This document shows, one piece after another, positions 16,052-24,061 of a stretch of 64,000 bases of DNA; position 1 is the first letter of the stretch; each line of letters opens with the position of its first letter. Location: the NCBI RefSeq assembly GCF_004348825.1, contig NZ_SMJU01000001.1, positions 434,001 through 498,000 of the forward strand. The letters run 5' to 3'. The notes beneath the pieces were generated by a model. That model had not been told where the DNA came from. It did not search any database and worked only from the letters and a program-made list of their open reading frames with translations. This DNA comes from Arundinibacter roseus (GTDB taxonomy: Bacteria > Bacteroidota > Bacteroidia > Cytophagales > Spirosomataceae). Position numbers and translations under genes: made by a program.

Positions 16052-17701
16052 TCAATTCGTCAGTCTAATCACTACCCGGCGGTTCCTTGCCCGGCCTTCG
16101 GGAAGTACATTATCGGCTACGGGGCGGGTATCGCCATAGCCAACGGCCTGCATTCGGTCTTCCTCAATTCCTTTTTCCAGTAAATAACGCCGCACCGCCT
16201 GCGCCCGATTTTCAGACAAAGCCTGATTTGCCGCTGCATTTCCGGTGTTATCGGTATGCCCTTCCACCACAAACCGACTTTGCGCATAGCTATTCAATAC
16301 CTCCACGAGCTGATCCAAAATCCCGAACGACTGACGGTCAATAATGGCTGTTCCGGTAGCAAAACGGACAGGAACCTGCAATAATGAATCAATTTTCTGC
16401 TGCACGCGCTGACTTGCGGAAACCACAGGTACCGGGCAACCATTTCGGGAGGCAGGCCCGGCTTCGGTTGGGCATTGGTCAATTCCATCGTGTAGTCCGT
16501 CTCCGTCGGTATCCGGACAACCGCCGTTTTCGTACGTTCCGGGCTTATCGGGACACAAATCACTTGGGTCAGGAATATTGTCCCCGTCGGTATCCGGACA
16601 GCCCCCAAAACGCACGAGTCCTTTTACATCAGGACAGGCGTCATAATCATCCCTAACGCCATCGCCGTCGCGGTCGGGGCAGCCATTGAGCGTACCGGCC
16701 ACATCGGGACAGTCGTCCAGCCGATCTACTACGCCATCACCGTCGCGGTCGGGACAGCCACGGGTTCCGGCAGGTCCGGCAACATCCGGGCACCGATCCA
16801 CATAATCTGGGATGCCGTCGCCATCAGAATCAGGGCAGCCAAAAAAACGAGCACTGCCCGGCACATCGGGGCACCGGTCACGGTCGTCAGGAATACCGTC
16901 TTTATCGGTATCACGAGGCTTAACGCTGATGCGGTGAGTCAGGGCTACCGATAAAAAGCTAAACATATCGTTGGGCGTGTCGCTGTACGACTGAGCCTCT
17001 TCGGGGCTAATCAATCGTCGGCCCGAGGTGGCATCCAGCTTATCATTTCTGGCAAAGTAAAACCGATAATCGAGCCCAACCTGCCAGGAGGGCGAAATGT
17101 GATAGTTGAAGGTAAGCCCCAGCGGAATTGTCCGTTCGCGGGTTTTTTTTACGCCGATTCGTCCTCTTGGATTGCCCCACCGCAGAAAAAGCGGAGTCCG
17201 ACCACTGACGTCACTGTTGGTAAAACGGACTAGTTGCCCGGTGGTCAGGTCGTAAGCGTCGGCAGTGAAATACATCATCCCCAAGCCTCCGTATAGCCCC
17301 ACGTGGAGTTTGTTATCATCGTATCGACTAAACTGCTCGGTCAGGTCCCATCGGGCAAGGAGCTCAATGGAATTATATTCATTAATAAAATAGGAGTTAA
17401 AAAATTCAATTTTTTCACCACCGATTTTCCCGGCTGAAAAATCGAGACTCATGGAAAAGGCAGGGTTCACATGCTGAGTCAGGCTGATGCCCCCCATAAA
17501 TTGCATATCCTGCGTGTTCAGTTCTCCAAAAAACTGCGTAAGTCCGCCCCGAACCGTTACAGAATAGGGTGTCAGCACGCGTCGTGTTAAGGATTTGACT
17601 ACCAGCGAATCCGTCGACTGCACGCTGATTCGTCCCTGTGCCTGCGCAACGAGCGAGGCGGTCAGTAAAATTAAGATGAGTATATACGAACGGATCATCA
17701 T
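16052..17701 (-). CDS. OmpA family porin with thrombospondin type 3 repeats
   Basis: About 549 residues. A longer frame exists upstream, but an exact promoter box at 17726-17733 on this strand places the start at one of the ATGs at 17707, 17701 or 17698; the middle one is used. The signal peptide ends SLVAQAQG. Residues about 40-260 form a beta-barrel. Six calcium-binding TSP3-type repeats follow (DTDKDGIPDDRDRCPD, then DSDGDGIPDYVDRCPD and so on, each with Asp ladders and paired Cys). The OmpA/MotB peptidoglycan-binding domain closes the protein (FVVEGHTDNTGN, NRAQAVRRYLL, GRARNRRVVI). It probably links outer membrane to cell wall. Confidence 0.9.
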   Translation of the reverse strand: MMIRSYILILILLTASLVAQAQGRISVQSTDSLVVKSLTRRVLTPYSVTVRGGLTQFFGELNTQDMQFMGGISLTQHVNPAFSMSLDFSAGKIGGEKIEFFNSYFINEYNSIELLARWDLTEQFSRYDDNKLHVGLYGGLGMMYFTADAYDLTTGQLVRFTNSDVSGRTPLFLRWGNPRGRIGVKKTRERTIPLGLTFNYHISPSWQVGLDYRFYFARNDKLDATSGRRLISPEEAQSYSDTPNDMFSFLSVALTHRISVKPRDTDKDGIPDDRDRCPDVPGSARFFGCPDSDGDGIPDYVDRCPDVAGPAGTRGCPDRDGDGVVDRLDDCPDVAGTLNGCPDRDGDGVRDDYDACPDVKGLVRFGGCPDTDGDNIPDPSDLCPDKPGTYENGGCPDTDGDGLHDGIDQCPTEAGPASRNGCPVPVVSASQRVQQKIDSLLQVPVRFATGTAIIDRQSFGILDQLVEVLNSYAQSRFVVEGHTDNTGNAAANQALSENRAQAVRRYLLEKGIEEDRMQAVGYGDTRPVADNVLPEGRARNRRVVIRLTN

Positions 17702-17725
17702 AAGCATACGAGTTGGTAGAATTAA

Positions 17726-17733
17726 CAAAGATA
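17726..17733 (-). promoter_or_regulatory. -7 box TATCTTTG for the OmpA/TSP3 gene
   Basis: Exact TAnnTTTG on the minus strand, with transcription expected to start near 17719. It lies inside the longest open frame, and so decides for a start codon near 17700. Confidence 0.45.
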
Positions 17734-17830
17734 AAAATCTATGCATCAACCTTCGTACCATAGCGCAATTAAATCAGTAGGTTAGCTGAACTTTCCCCGG
17801 ATGCGGTAGTTTACCAAAGGGGATAATCCC

Positions 17831-17838
17831 TACTTTTG
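17831..17838 (+). promoter_or_regulatory. -7 box TACTTTTG upstream of ubiE
   Basis: Exact TAnnTTTG match 30 bases before the ubiE start. A TTT lies at the expected -33 distance (17810-17812), but no TTG. Confidence 0.45.
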
Positions 17839-17867
17839 TTACTTAATTTACGAATAGACAGAGCCAA

Positions 17868-18590
17868 ATGAGTGTTGTTCCCTATAAAGACAAAGAAGGC
17901 AGCAAGCGCGAGCAGGTTGCCGAAATGTTTGATACCATTTCTCCAAAATATGATTTTCTGAATCATCTGCTCAGCGGTGGTATTGATATTTACTGGCGCA
18001 AAAGAGCGATTAAACTCCTGCGAAAAGAGCAGCCCAAAATCATTTTGGATATCGCCACAGGTACGGGCGATTTTGCCATTGAAGCCCTTGCTCTGAAACC
18101 CGAAAAAATTGTTGGCGTGGATATTTCGGAAGGTATGCTAGAGGTAGGACGTCAGAAAATCCAAAAAATCGGGAAGCAACACATCATCGAACTCCGCAGC
18201 GGCGACTCGGAAAGTTTGCCCTTTGCAGACAATTATTTCGACGCCGTAATCGTTTCGTTTGGAGTACGTAACTTCGAGAACCTGCTGGCAGGTCTTACGG
18301 ACATGCAGCGCGTGATGCGTCCCGGAGGTACGTGCGTGGTGGTTGAGTTCTCAAAACCAAAATCGTTTCCTTTCAAGCAGGTTTATAACTTTTACTTTAA
18401 GCATATTTTACCGCTTATTGGTAAAATGGTTTCAAAAGACACCTCAGCGTATACCTACCTACCGGAGTCTGTTCAGGCATTTCCGGATGGGGATGACTTC
18501 CTGAGTATTTACCAAAAAGCCGGTTTTATAAACACTAAATGCATACCACTTACGTTCGGCATCTGTTCCATTTACGTTGGCCGCAAATAG
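17868..18590 (+). CDS. ubiE: Demethylmenaquinone methyltransferase
   Basis: 240 residues, the usual family length. UbiE/MenG signatures are present: YDFLNHLLSGGIDIYWRKRA at residues 25-44, SAM motif I LDIATGTGDFAIEAL, SFGVRNFENL, and RVMRPGGTCVVVEFSKP. The enzyme methylates demethylmenaquinone to menaquinone (MK is the usual quinone of Bacteroidota) at the cytoplasmic membrane. The last 52 bases overlap porT, and this order is conserved in the phylum, so the two are almost certainly cotranscribed. Confidence 0.95.
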   Translation: MSVVPYKDKEGSKREQVAEMFDTISPKYDFLNHLLSGGIDIYWRKRAIKLLRKEQPKIILDIATGTGDFAIEALALKPEKIVGVDISEGMLEVGRQKIQKIGKQHIIELRSGDSESLPFADNYFDAVIVSFGVRNFENLLAGLTDMQRVMRPGGTCVVVEFSKPKSFPFKQVYNFYFKHILPLIGKMVSKDTSAYTYLPESVQAFPDGDDFLSIYQKAGFINTKCIPLTFGICSIYVGRK

Positions 18591-19279
18591 CGGCTACGTT
18601 TTTCATTTGTTTTCTGGCGGCACAATCTGTGCAGGCGCAGGGCACGGGCTATGTCAGGCGGCATCTCGAATTTTATGACGACAAGCCCATTCACTACGGG
18701 TTTTTGTTCGCTTTGCCCGTCACCCGCTTCAACCTTCGTCACAGCGATACCTTTCTGGAATCGGACTCGGCCTATTCCATTCAGTCGCCTGCACAGGGAG
18801 CCTTTCGTATGGGATTTACGGTTAATGCTTTTCTGACGGATCATTTCGATCTGCGGTCTACTCCATCGGTTTCTTTGTACGAGCGGCAGGTCAAATACCG
18901 CTATCCGGGAGGCACCGAGCGCATCGAGCGACGTGAGTCAACCTGGGTGGAGATTCCGCTGCTGCTTAAATACAAATCGGTGCGCCGCATCAATACCCGC
19001 ATGTATCTGCTGGCAGGCGTAACGCTCGCGATCGAAACCAACGTGAAGCGCAGCCGCGGGAATGTAAGCGCAAACAATCGGCTTGATACCAAAACTTCTG
19101 ATTTTACGCTGGATTATGGCGTTGGCTTTGAGCAGTTTTTCCAGTATTTCAAATTTGCTCCCGAGCTTCGTTTTTCGCACGGCCTCACCAACCTTTTGCA
19201 ACCCGCCAACAACTCCGTGAGCGTGGGCCTCGACCGCCTGACGACACACACGGTCACGCTCTACTTAAATTTTGAATAA
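18539..19279 (+). CDS. porT: Type IX secretion/gliding protein PorT
   Basis: 246 residues. The signal peptide (IAATFFICFLAAQSVQAQG) is followed by a small outer-membrane beta-barrel. The PorT pattern is seen in HLEFYDDKPIHYGFLFALPVTRF near the start, RMGFTVNAFLTDHFDLRSTPSVSLYERQV, and the C-terminal strand ending LYLNFE with an aromatic residue. PorT is needed for type IX secretion in Porphyromonas and for gliding in relatives. The 52-base overlap with ubiE is real, since no later start keeps the signal peptide. gldH, gldG and a type IX-sorted substrate elsewhere in the window agree. Confidence 0.85.
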   Translation: MHTTYVRHLFHLRWPQIAATFFICFLAAQSVQAQGTGYVRRHLEFYDDKPIHYGFLFALPVTRFNLRHSDTFLESDSAYSIQSPAQGAFRMGFTVNAFLTDHFDLRSTPSVSLYERQVKYRYPGGTERIERRESTWVEIPLLLKYKSVRRINTRMYLLAGVTLAIETNVKRSRGNVSANNRLDTKTSDFTLDYGVGFEQFFQYFKFAPELRFSHGLTNLLQPANNSVSVGLDRLTTHTVTLYLNFE

Positions 19280-19335
19280 AGCCCTTCTGATAGTCAGAGG
19301 CTTACAATTTTATTGAAAAATATTTCAAAAAAGAG

Positions 19336-19366
19336 TTGGAAACCTAAAAACACTCCTGCATATTTG
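19336..19366 (+). promoter_or_regulatory. Promoter of tRNA-Val
   Basis: TTG at 19336-19338 and CATATTTG at 19359-19366 (seven of eight to TAnnTTTG) with 20 bases between, placing the start about 15 bases before the tRNA. Confidence 0.5.
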
Positions 19367-19388
19367 CATTCCTAAACGGAAACGAAAG

Positions 19389-19463
19389 GGGCTCTTAGCT
19401 CAGCTGGTTCAGAGCACCTGCCTTACAAGCAGGGGGTCGGGGGTTCGAATCCCTCAGGGCCCA
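19389..19463 (+). tRNA. tRNA-Val (TAC)
   Basis: Cloverleaf with acceptor GGGCTCT/AGGGCCC (one G-T pair) and discriminator A. The anticodon stem CCTGC/GCAGG encloses CTTACAA, giving anticodon TAC, and the T-loop is TTCGAAT. CCA is not encoded. The accessory island begins after its terminator, but no copy of the tRNA 3' end was found at the island's far side. Confidence 0.95.
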
Positions 19464-19491
19464 CATTGAAAATGCGGTATCGCCGCTCCGA

Positions 19492-19525
19492 AAGCACTTA
19501 GCATTAATTTGTTAGGTGCTTTTTT
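19492..19525 (+). terminator. Terminator after tRNA-Val
   Basis: AAGCAC pairs with GTGCTT across a loop of about 18 bases and is followed by a run of T. The stem is short, but the T-tract is good. Confidence 0.55.
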
Positions 19526-19776
19526 CTTTTGGTGCAATATAAAGCGCAAACATATCCAGCTTATAGGCTAAAACAGCGCTGTTACGAAAAAGCTTCTTGG
19601 GATAGTTTTTCTGCTATGGTTGCGTCAGCTTTGTTACCCTGATCAATTAAGATGTTGACGAAGTAGAGCTTCATAAACAAAATCTTGCTAATTTACAGCT
19701 ACAGAAAAAAGGACTAATGAAGAAATTATTGACGGTTGAGGTGAGAGTTAAGGTCGATAACGTATAATTTATAGTC

Positions 19777-21567
19777 ATGACATTAGCAGAGTTAAAACAA
19801 CTAAAAGAAAGCGAGAACAAAGTCGAGTTCAAAGAATCTAAGGGAGGAAACTATAGTGTCAAGGGGGGCACAAAAGTTGATCCAAAGGATAGGCGTAAAT
19901 GCATAATCGGGTATGTAGTTGCTTTCGCGAACGAGGGAGGTGGATACCTTGTTTTTGGTGTTCATGATATGCATCCGCATAAAATTGTAGGCACTAATCA
20001 GTCGTTGGGTGCAGTTGGCAAGCTTGAGCAGGATATTTACCGCGAAAAGCAAATCCGAGTTGATATTTCAGAACTCTACGAAGACGATAAAAGAGTTTTG
20101 GTTATCAAAGTCCCTGCACGACCCGCGGGTAAAGTTTATAAGTTCGAAGATGTTCCCTTGATGCGTGTAGGAGAGGAATTGCTGCCTATGCCTGATGAGC
20201 ATTATTTGAAAATCATCCAGGAGCAAGAGCCGGACTTTTCAGAAACTATGTGCGAAGCTTTGAACCTTAGTGATTTGAATGAAGAGGCCATACAGAAGAT
20301 GAAAGAAGCATATGCTGAAAAACAAAGAAATCCTTTATTTCTTACACAATCTAACGAGCAATGCCTTATTGATCTCCATTTGATAAAAGGTACTAAAGTA
20401 ACCTATGCAGCTCTCATACTTTTGGGAAAAGAGGAGGTAATTCGTCGCTTGCTTCCCCAGGCTGCCATTTTCTTGGAGTACCGGAAAGATATCGGTCAAA
20501 TAACATTTGATGATCGCAAACTTTTTTACCAACCCTATTTTCTCGCCATCGAAAAACTGTGGGATGCCATCAATTTAAGAAATGGCAACGTGCCGGTACA
20601 GCAAGGACCCTATATTTTTGATATCCCATTCTTTAACAATGAGGTTATTAGAGAGGCCGTCAATAATGCCGTTGCTCATCGTGATTATCGTCGGTCCAGC
20701 GAAGTGGTAATAAAGCAGTTTACACAGGCATTGCACCTAATTAGTCCAGGAGGGTTTCCGATAGGTGTAACTATTGACAACCTTTTGACAGTAAGTAGTA
20801 CTCCCCGCAACAGGCTTTTAGCAGAAGTGTTAGCAAAAACAGGAATAGTGGAACGTTCGGGGCAAGGTATTGATAAAATATTTTATCAAAGTGTTGCTGA
20901 GGCAAAAGGCTTACCGGATTACTCCAATACGGATGATTTTCAGGTCGAACTCAGGTTATCGGCGATTGTAAAGGATAAGGCTTTTGCATTGTTCATTAAG
21001 CAACTGCAAAAAGATAGACAAGATGATAAAAAATTAAGTGTCAAAGAAATCTTAGTGCTCGAAGCGGTAAGAGAAGGCAAGACAAAAACGGAATTAGATA
21101 GAAATATAGTAGAAAAGCTTGTAATAGAGGGTTTACTAGAAAAGCAGGGTAAGACATCCAATCAAACAATTTGCCTTTCCAGGGCCTATTACGCCTTTAC
21201 CAACAAAGAAGTTGATTATACGAAAAATATACCGGTTGATGAAAGCTATGTAATGATGAAGATAAACCAGTACCTAGCTGCATGGAAGAAAGCTAAGATG
21301 GGAAAATTTGTTGAATTATTTGATGGTCACTTAACAAGAGACCAAGTAAAAAGCCTTATATACAAACTTTCGGATCCTAAAACTGGGTTTTTAGAATTTA
21401 CGGGTACGGGTTCTGGAAGAGAATACTTTATCAGCAAAAAGGCGGTTTCAGGAGGGAAACTGATAGAAAGAGCTATCAGATTAGGATTGGAAGTGATGGA
21501 GAAGTCTGGCGAGATAAAAGTAGAATCCACAAAAAAAACACAAGATTTACACAAAAAAGAGGACTAA
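19777..21567 (+). CDS. AlbA_2/Schlafen-type ATP-binding protein
   Basis: 596 residues. The N-terminal AlbA_2 domain has ENKVEFKESKGG and VVAFANEGGGYLVFGVHD, the classic pair of motifs. A GHKL-like C-terminal ATP-binding domain follows at about 280-390, with EVIREAVNNAVAHRDYR and GIVERSGQGIDKI. After residue 400 comes a winged-helix-like region (LSVKEILVLEAVREGKT, IVEKLVIEGLLEKQGKT) and a Lys-rich tail. Proteins of this type are common in defence islands and next to mobile elements, and act as regulators or nucleic-acid-linked ATPases; the role here is open. It is the first gene of the island after tRNA-Val. The gene at 27442 matches its C-terminal part. Confidence 0.85.
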   Translation: MTLAELKQLKESENKVEFKESKGGNYSVKGGTKVDPKDRRKCIIGYVVAFANEGGGYLVFGVHDMHPHKIVGTNQSLGAVGKLEQDIYREKQIRVDISELYEDDKRVLVIKVPARPAGKVYKFEDVPLMRVGEELLPMPDEHYLKIIQEQEPDFSETMCEALNLSDLNEEAIQKMKEAYAEKQRNPLFLTQSNEQCLIDLHLIKGTKVTYAALILLGKEEVIRRLLPQAAIFLEYRKDIGQITFDDRKLFYQPYFLAIEKLWDAINLRNGNVPVQQGPYIFDIPFFNNEVIREAVNNAVAHRDYRRSSEVVIKQFTQALHLISPGGFPIGVTIDNLLTVSSTPRNRLLAEVLAKTGIVERSGQGIDKIFYQSVAEAKGLPDYSNTDDFQVELRLSAIVKDKAFALFIKQLQKDRQDDKKLSVKEILVLEAVREGKTKTELDRNIVEKLVIEGLLEKQGKTSNQTICLSRAYYAFTNKEVDYTKNIPVDESYVMMKINQYLAAWKKAKMGKFVELFDGHLTRDQVKSLIYKLSDPKTGFLEFTGTGSGREYFISKKAVSGGKLIERAIRLGLEVMEKSGEIKVESTKKTQDLHKKED

Positions 21568-22201
21568 CACCAATCCTAACCAACCAAAAACACCTGATAA
21601 TCAATTAGTTATATCACAATTAAAGTCCACAAGTTTTCCACAAATTTTCAAAATTAAGACATGAAATACTGTGCTTTATAGCAAATAGCTTTGGCCGCCC
21701 TTGTTCTTTGTGCCGTATTCTCTACTACCATCTATGGCTTCAAAGCCAGAAGCCGTTAATAGTCCGAAAAATGTATGACAAAAGCCACTTTTGTTTGGCA
21801 AGTGCAACCAAGCATCCCCTACACTTGCAGGCCGGGAAACCTCAACTCTCCCAACAGGATTGTTCGGCGGTGGTTTGTGCCCGGAAAGTAGTGGGACGCC
21901 TGCTTACTTCGGATAATAACCTTAGAAAATTTGCTGTTTCCAAAAATCCAGACAGCGTCTGAATAATGAGAAATAAGTCAGATACTGTCTACCCAATTGA
22001 GCTGGAGACATTATACTGAAATCCTAAAATCTGATAACCGATTGAAAATCAGGAACTAAATCCAAAAATTGTGGGAAGTGTATTGTTCCTAATAAGCTTA
22101 CTATACGAACAAGGAATCATTTATCTTCAATAGTATATGGGCTTAAAGGATTTCTTATAGTTTATTAATTCTTAACCCTCTTTAACTCGCTCAATACGCA
22201 C
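21568..22201. other. Gene-poor stretch between the AlbA_2 and HipA-like genes
   Basis: 634 bases without a convincing intact gene. It holds a broken signal-peptide-like frame (21661-21759, listed separately) and a 38-codon frame at 21775-21891 of unknown value. AT-rich sequence precedes the HipA-like gene. The pattern looks like decayed accessory DNA. Confidence 0.5.
21661..21759 (+). pseudogene. Signal-peptide-like frame interrupted by TAG
   Basis: ATG at 21661 opens MKYCAL, then an in-frame TAG at 21679-21681. The same frame continues QIALAALVLCAVFSTTIYGF and a short basic end before TAA at 21757. The hydrophobic core and start look like a secretion signal whose gene has been broken and truncated. 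It may be chance in a short frame. Confidence 0.3.
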
Positions 22202-22993
22202 TTGCAATCCCACCACTCCATAGAGGCAATCGAAAAGGTCTTTCAAACTCAGGAACGTCCAGTTCTGGTCAGTTGCGAAGATTATAGGGACTATGTTTGC
22301 AAGTATAGATACACTGACAGGCAATTTAAAGAACTGATAGCATGGGCATTCTTAAATCAATGGGGTCTATCGGTACCTGAGGCAGCCTTAATAAGTGTCA
22401 AACGAGATCATGTTTCTGATGTAGCCTTGAAAGAGGGCGCTAGATATAATTATTTTGAAAGGCCAATATTCGGATCATTGTATCTTCCTTCTGCTAACGA
22501 AATAAATAATTTGACATATGCCCAGCCTGACAACAGGATAGATTTATTAAAAATTGCACTATTTGATTTATGGCTGGCAAATGAAGATCGAAATCATAAT
22601 AACTATAATCTGCTCCTGGTATCCCAATCGAACGGGAAGAAGATGATCCACCCAATCGACCATGGATTATGTTTCAATTCCACTAGTATTGGAGTGGGGA
22701 GCCTATCAGTACTGACAGAGGATGAAAGCCTTTTATCATCTAATTACTGTAAAACATTGTATGCCAACAGTAACGTAGTTGCTAGAGATTGTGAGACAGT
22801 TCTGGATTCATTTCGTAAAAATGTTCGACTTTGTAAAAAAACTTTACCAGAAATCCTGAACTTTGTGCCCCCTCCTTGGCGTATAGACTCACAGGAAGTA
22901 CAGAGTTGGATGGATGAAAATCTTTTTAGTGAAAAATGGTTGAGTTCAACACAGAACACCTTCAGGCAATACGTACAACTTTACCTGCATTAG
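22202..22993 (+). CDS. HipA-like kinase-fold protein
   Basis: About 263 residues from a TTG at 22202. No ATG is available between the in-frame stop at 22166 and the conserved start SIEAIEKVF, so the start is uncertain. The kinase-fold signatures of HipA-type proteins are seen in FDLWLANEDRNHNNYNLLL (catalytic loop with Asp, Arg and Asn) and IHPIDHGLCF (the metal-binding Asp segment). The N-terminal nucleotide lobe is short (RPVLVSCEDYRDYVCKY). No HipB-type antitoxin is next to it. Instead a DUF3037 protein follows after 38 bases, a pairing known in many bacteria, so the two are a likely functional unit. Target unknown. Confidence 0.75.
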   Translation: MQSHHSIEAIEKVFQTQERPVLVSCEDYRDYVCKYRYTDRQFKELIAWAFLNQWGLSVPEAALISVKRDHVSDVALKEGARYNYFERPIFGSLYLPSANEINNLTYAQPDNRIDLLKIALFDLWLANEDRNHNNYNLLLVSQSNGKKMIHPIDHGLCFNSTSIGVGSLSVLTEDESLLSSNYCKTLYANSNVVARDCETVLDSFRKNVRLCKKTLPEILNFVPPPWRIDSQEVQSWMDENLFSEKWLSSTQNTFRQYVQLYLH

Positions 22994-23031
22994 CAGCGTT
23001 CATATACAAATAGTACAACTGAATATTCATT

Positions 23032-23901
23032 ATGTCAAGTTTTTACAGCATCGTATACGTAAACATTCGCCCTGCGCTGGGCGAGAGGGTAAGTATTGCC
23101 TTGTTGTTACGCGACGAACAGAACCTACTATTTCATCAGGCTCCTGAAAAGTTAGAAGCCCTGAAGACTATTCTGCCCAGTGAAGCTTATAACCTGGCTC
23201 GTACACTGATCAAAAACTTAGATAGTCTGCTTTCCGATTCAGGCATTGAGGATACGCGTTCTGAGTATCAGATTAATTTAGGATCTGATAAACAAGCTTT
23301 TACAGAAAAGAGCTATCTATCGTACCTATCGGCCTATGGTAATAATTTATTGACCTTTTCAGAGCCCCGGACAATTGATATACCTACGACGCAGGAGACC
23401 TTTACCCGGTTATTCCAAAAGTATGTGCATACCGGATGGGAATCTTCACAACGCCAATCAACGCGTACGAGTCTTGTAAAGTATGTTCGGGAAATGCTTT
23501 ACCCAAAAGTAAAGGATCGGGTTAACCTGGATGCTGTTATAACGACGGAAATGGTCCCTGGATTGGTAGCCCCGACAAAAGTGAACCTTGCAGGCAGGAA
23601 TGAGGTGAATATGATTGGGCAAATAGTTGATTTTGAGAAAAAAAAACCCGGTTCACTCGCAGACGATATCAATCGCGTTCTGGCGCTTGTGCGGGCCTTT
23701 GAGGAAAAGAATGATAAGGGCAAGTATTTTATTATCGGGAGAGAGCCAAAGAAAGAGCTTTCTGAGCAGCATGCTATATGGGAAAACGTTCGTGACCTCC
23801 CAACTCTTGACTTTGTGGCAGATACTGAAACAGATCGGATTGGTGAATACATCGAAGAACACAACGTTCAACCTCTGATTCCGGTTTCTTTCGAATCCTA
23901 A
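23032..23901 (+). CDS. DUF3037 family protein
   Basis: 289 residues. The start FYSIVYVNIRPALGERVSIALLLRD is the family hallmark, and the rest is mainly helical (LEALKTILPSEAYNLARTLIKNLDSLL). No catalytic motif is visible. DUF3037 proteins occur next to HipA-like kinases, as here, and the pair is often found in accessory regions. A toxin-antitoxin or defence role has been guessed for such pairs but I cannot support one. There is no signal peptide; it is probably cytoplasmic. Confidence 0.8.
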   Translation: MSSFYSIVYVNIRPALGERVSIALLLRDEQNLLFHQAPEKLEALKTILPSEAYNLARTLIKNLDSLLSDSGIEDTRSEYQINLGSDKQAFTEKSYLSYLSAYGNNLLTFSEPRTIDIPTTQETFTRLFQKYVHTGWESSQRQSTRTSLVKYVREMLYPKVKDRVNLDAVITTEMVPGLVAPTKVNLAGRNEVNMIGQIVDFEKKKPGSLADDINRVLALVRAFEEKNDKGKYFIIGREPKKELSEQHAIWENVRDLPTLDFVADTETDRIGEYIEEHNVQPLIPVSFES

Positions 23902-24061
23902 GAATCGGAAAAGTATTAATCACGCCAATCCTGAGCGCCGTAGAAGCAAAGTCAGCCGTTGGGTACTTTTTGGAATGATGTCCCCAAAAACCCAGGCAAC
24001 CACACACATTCAGATTTTTTTCTTAACATTGAGGTACAAAACCTTCTCCCTTTTGTCCACA

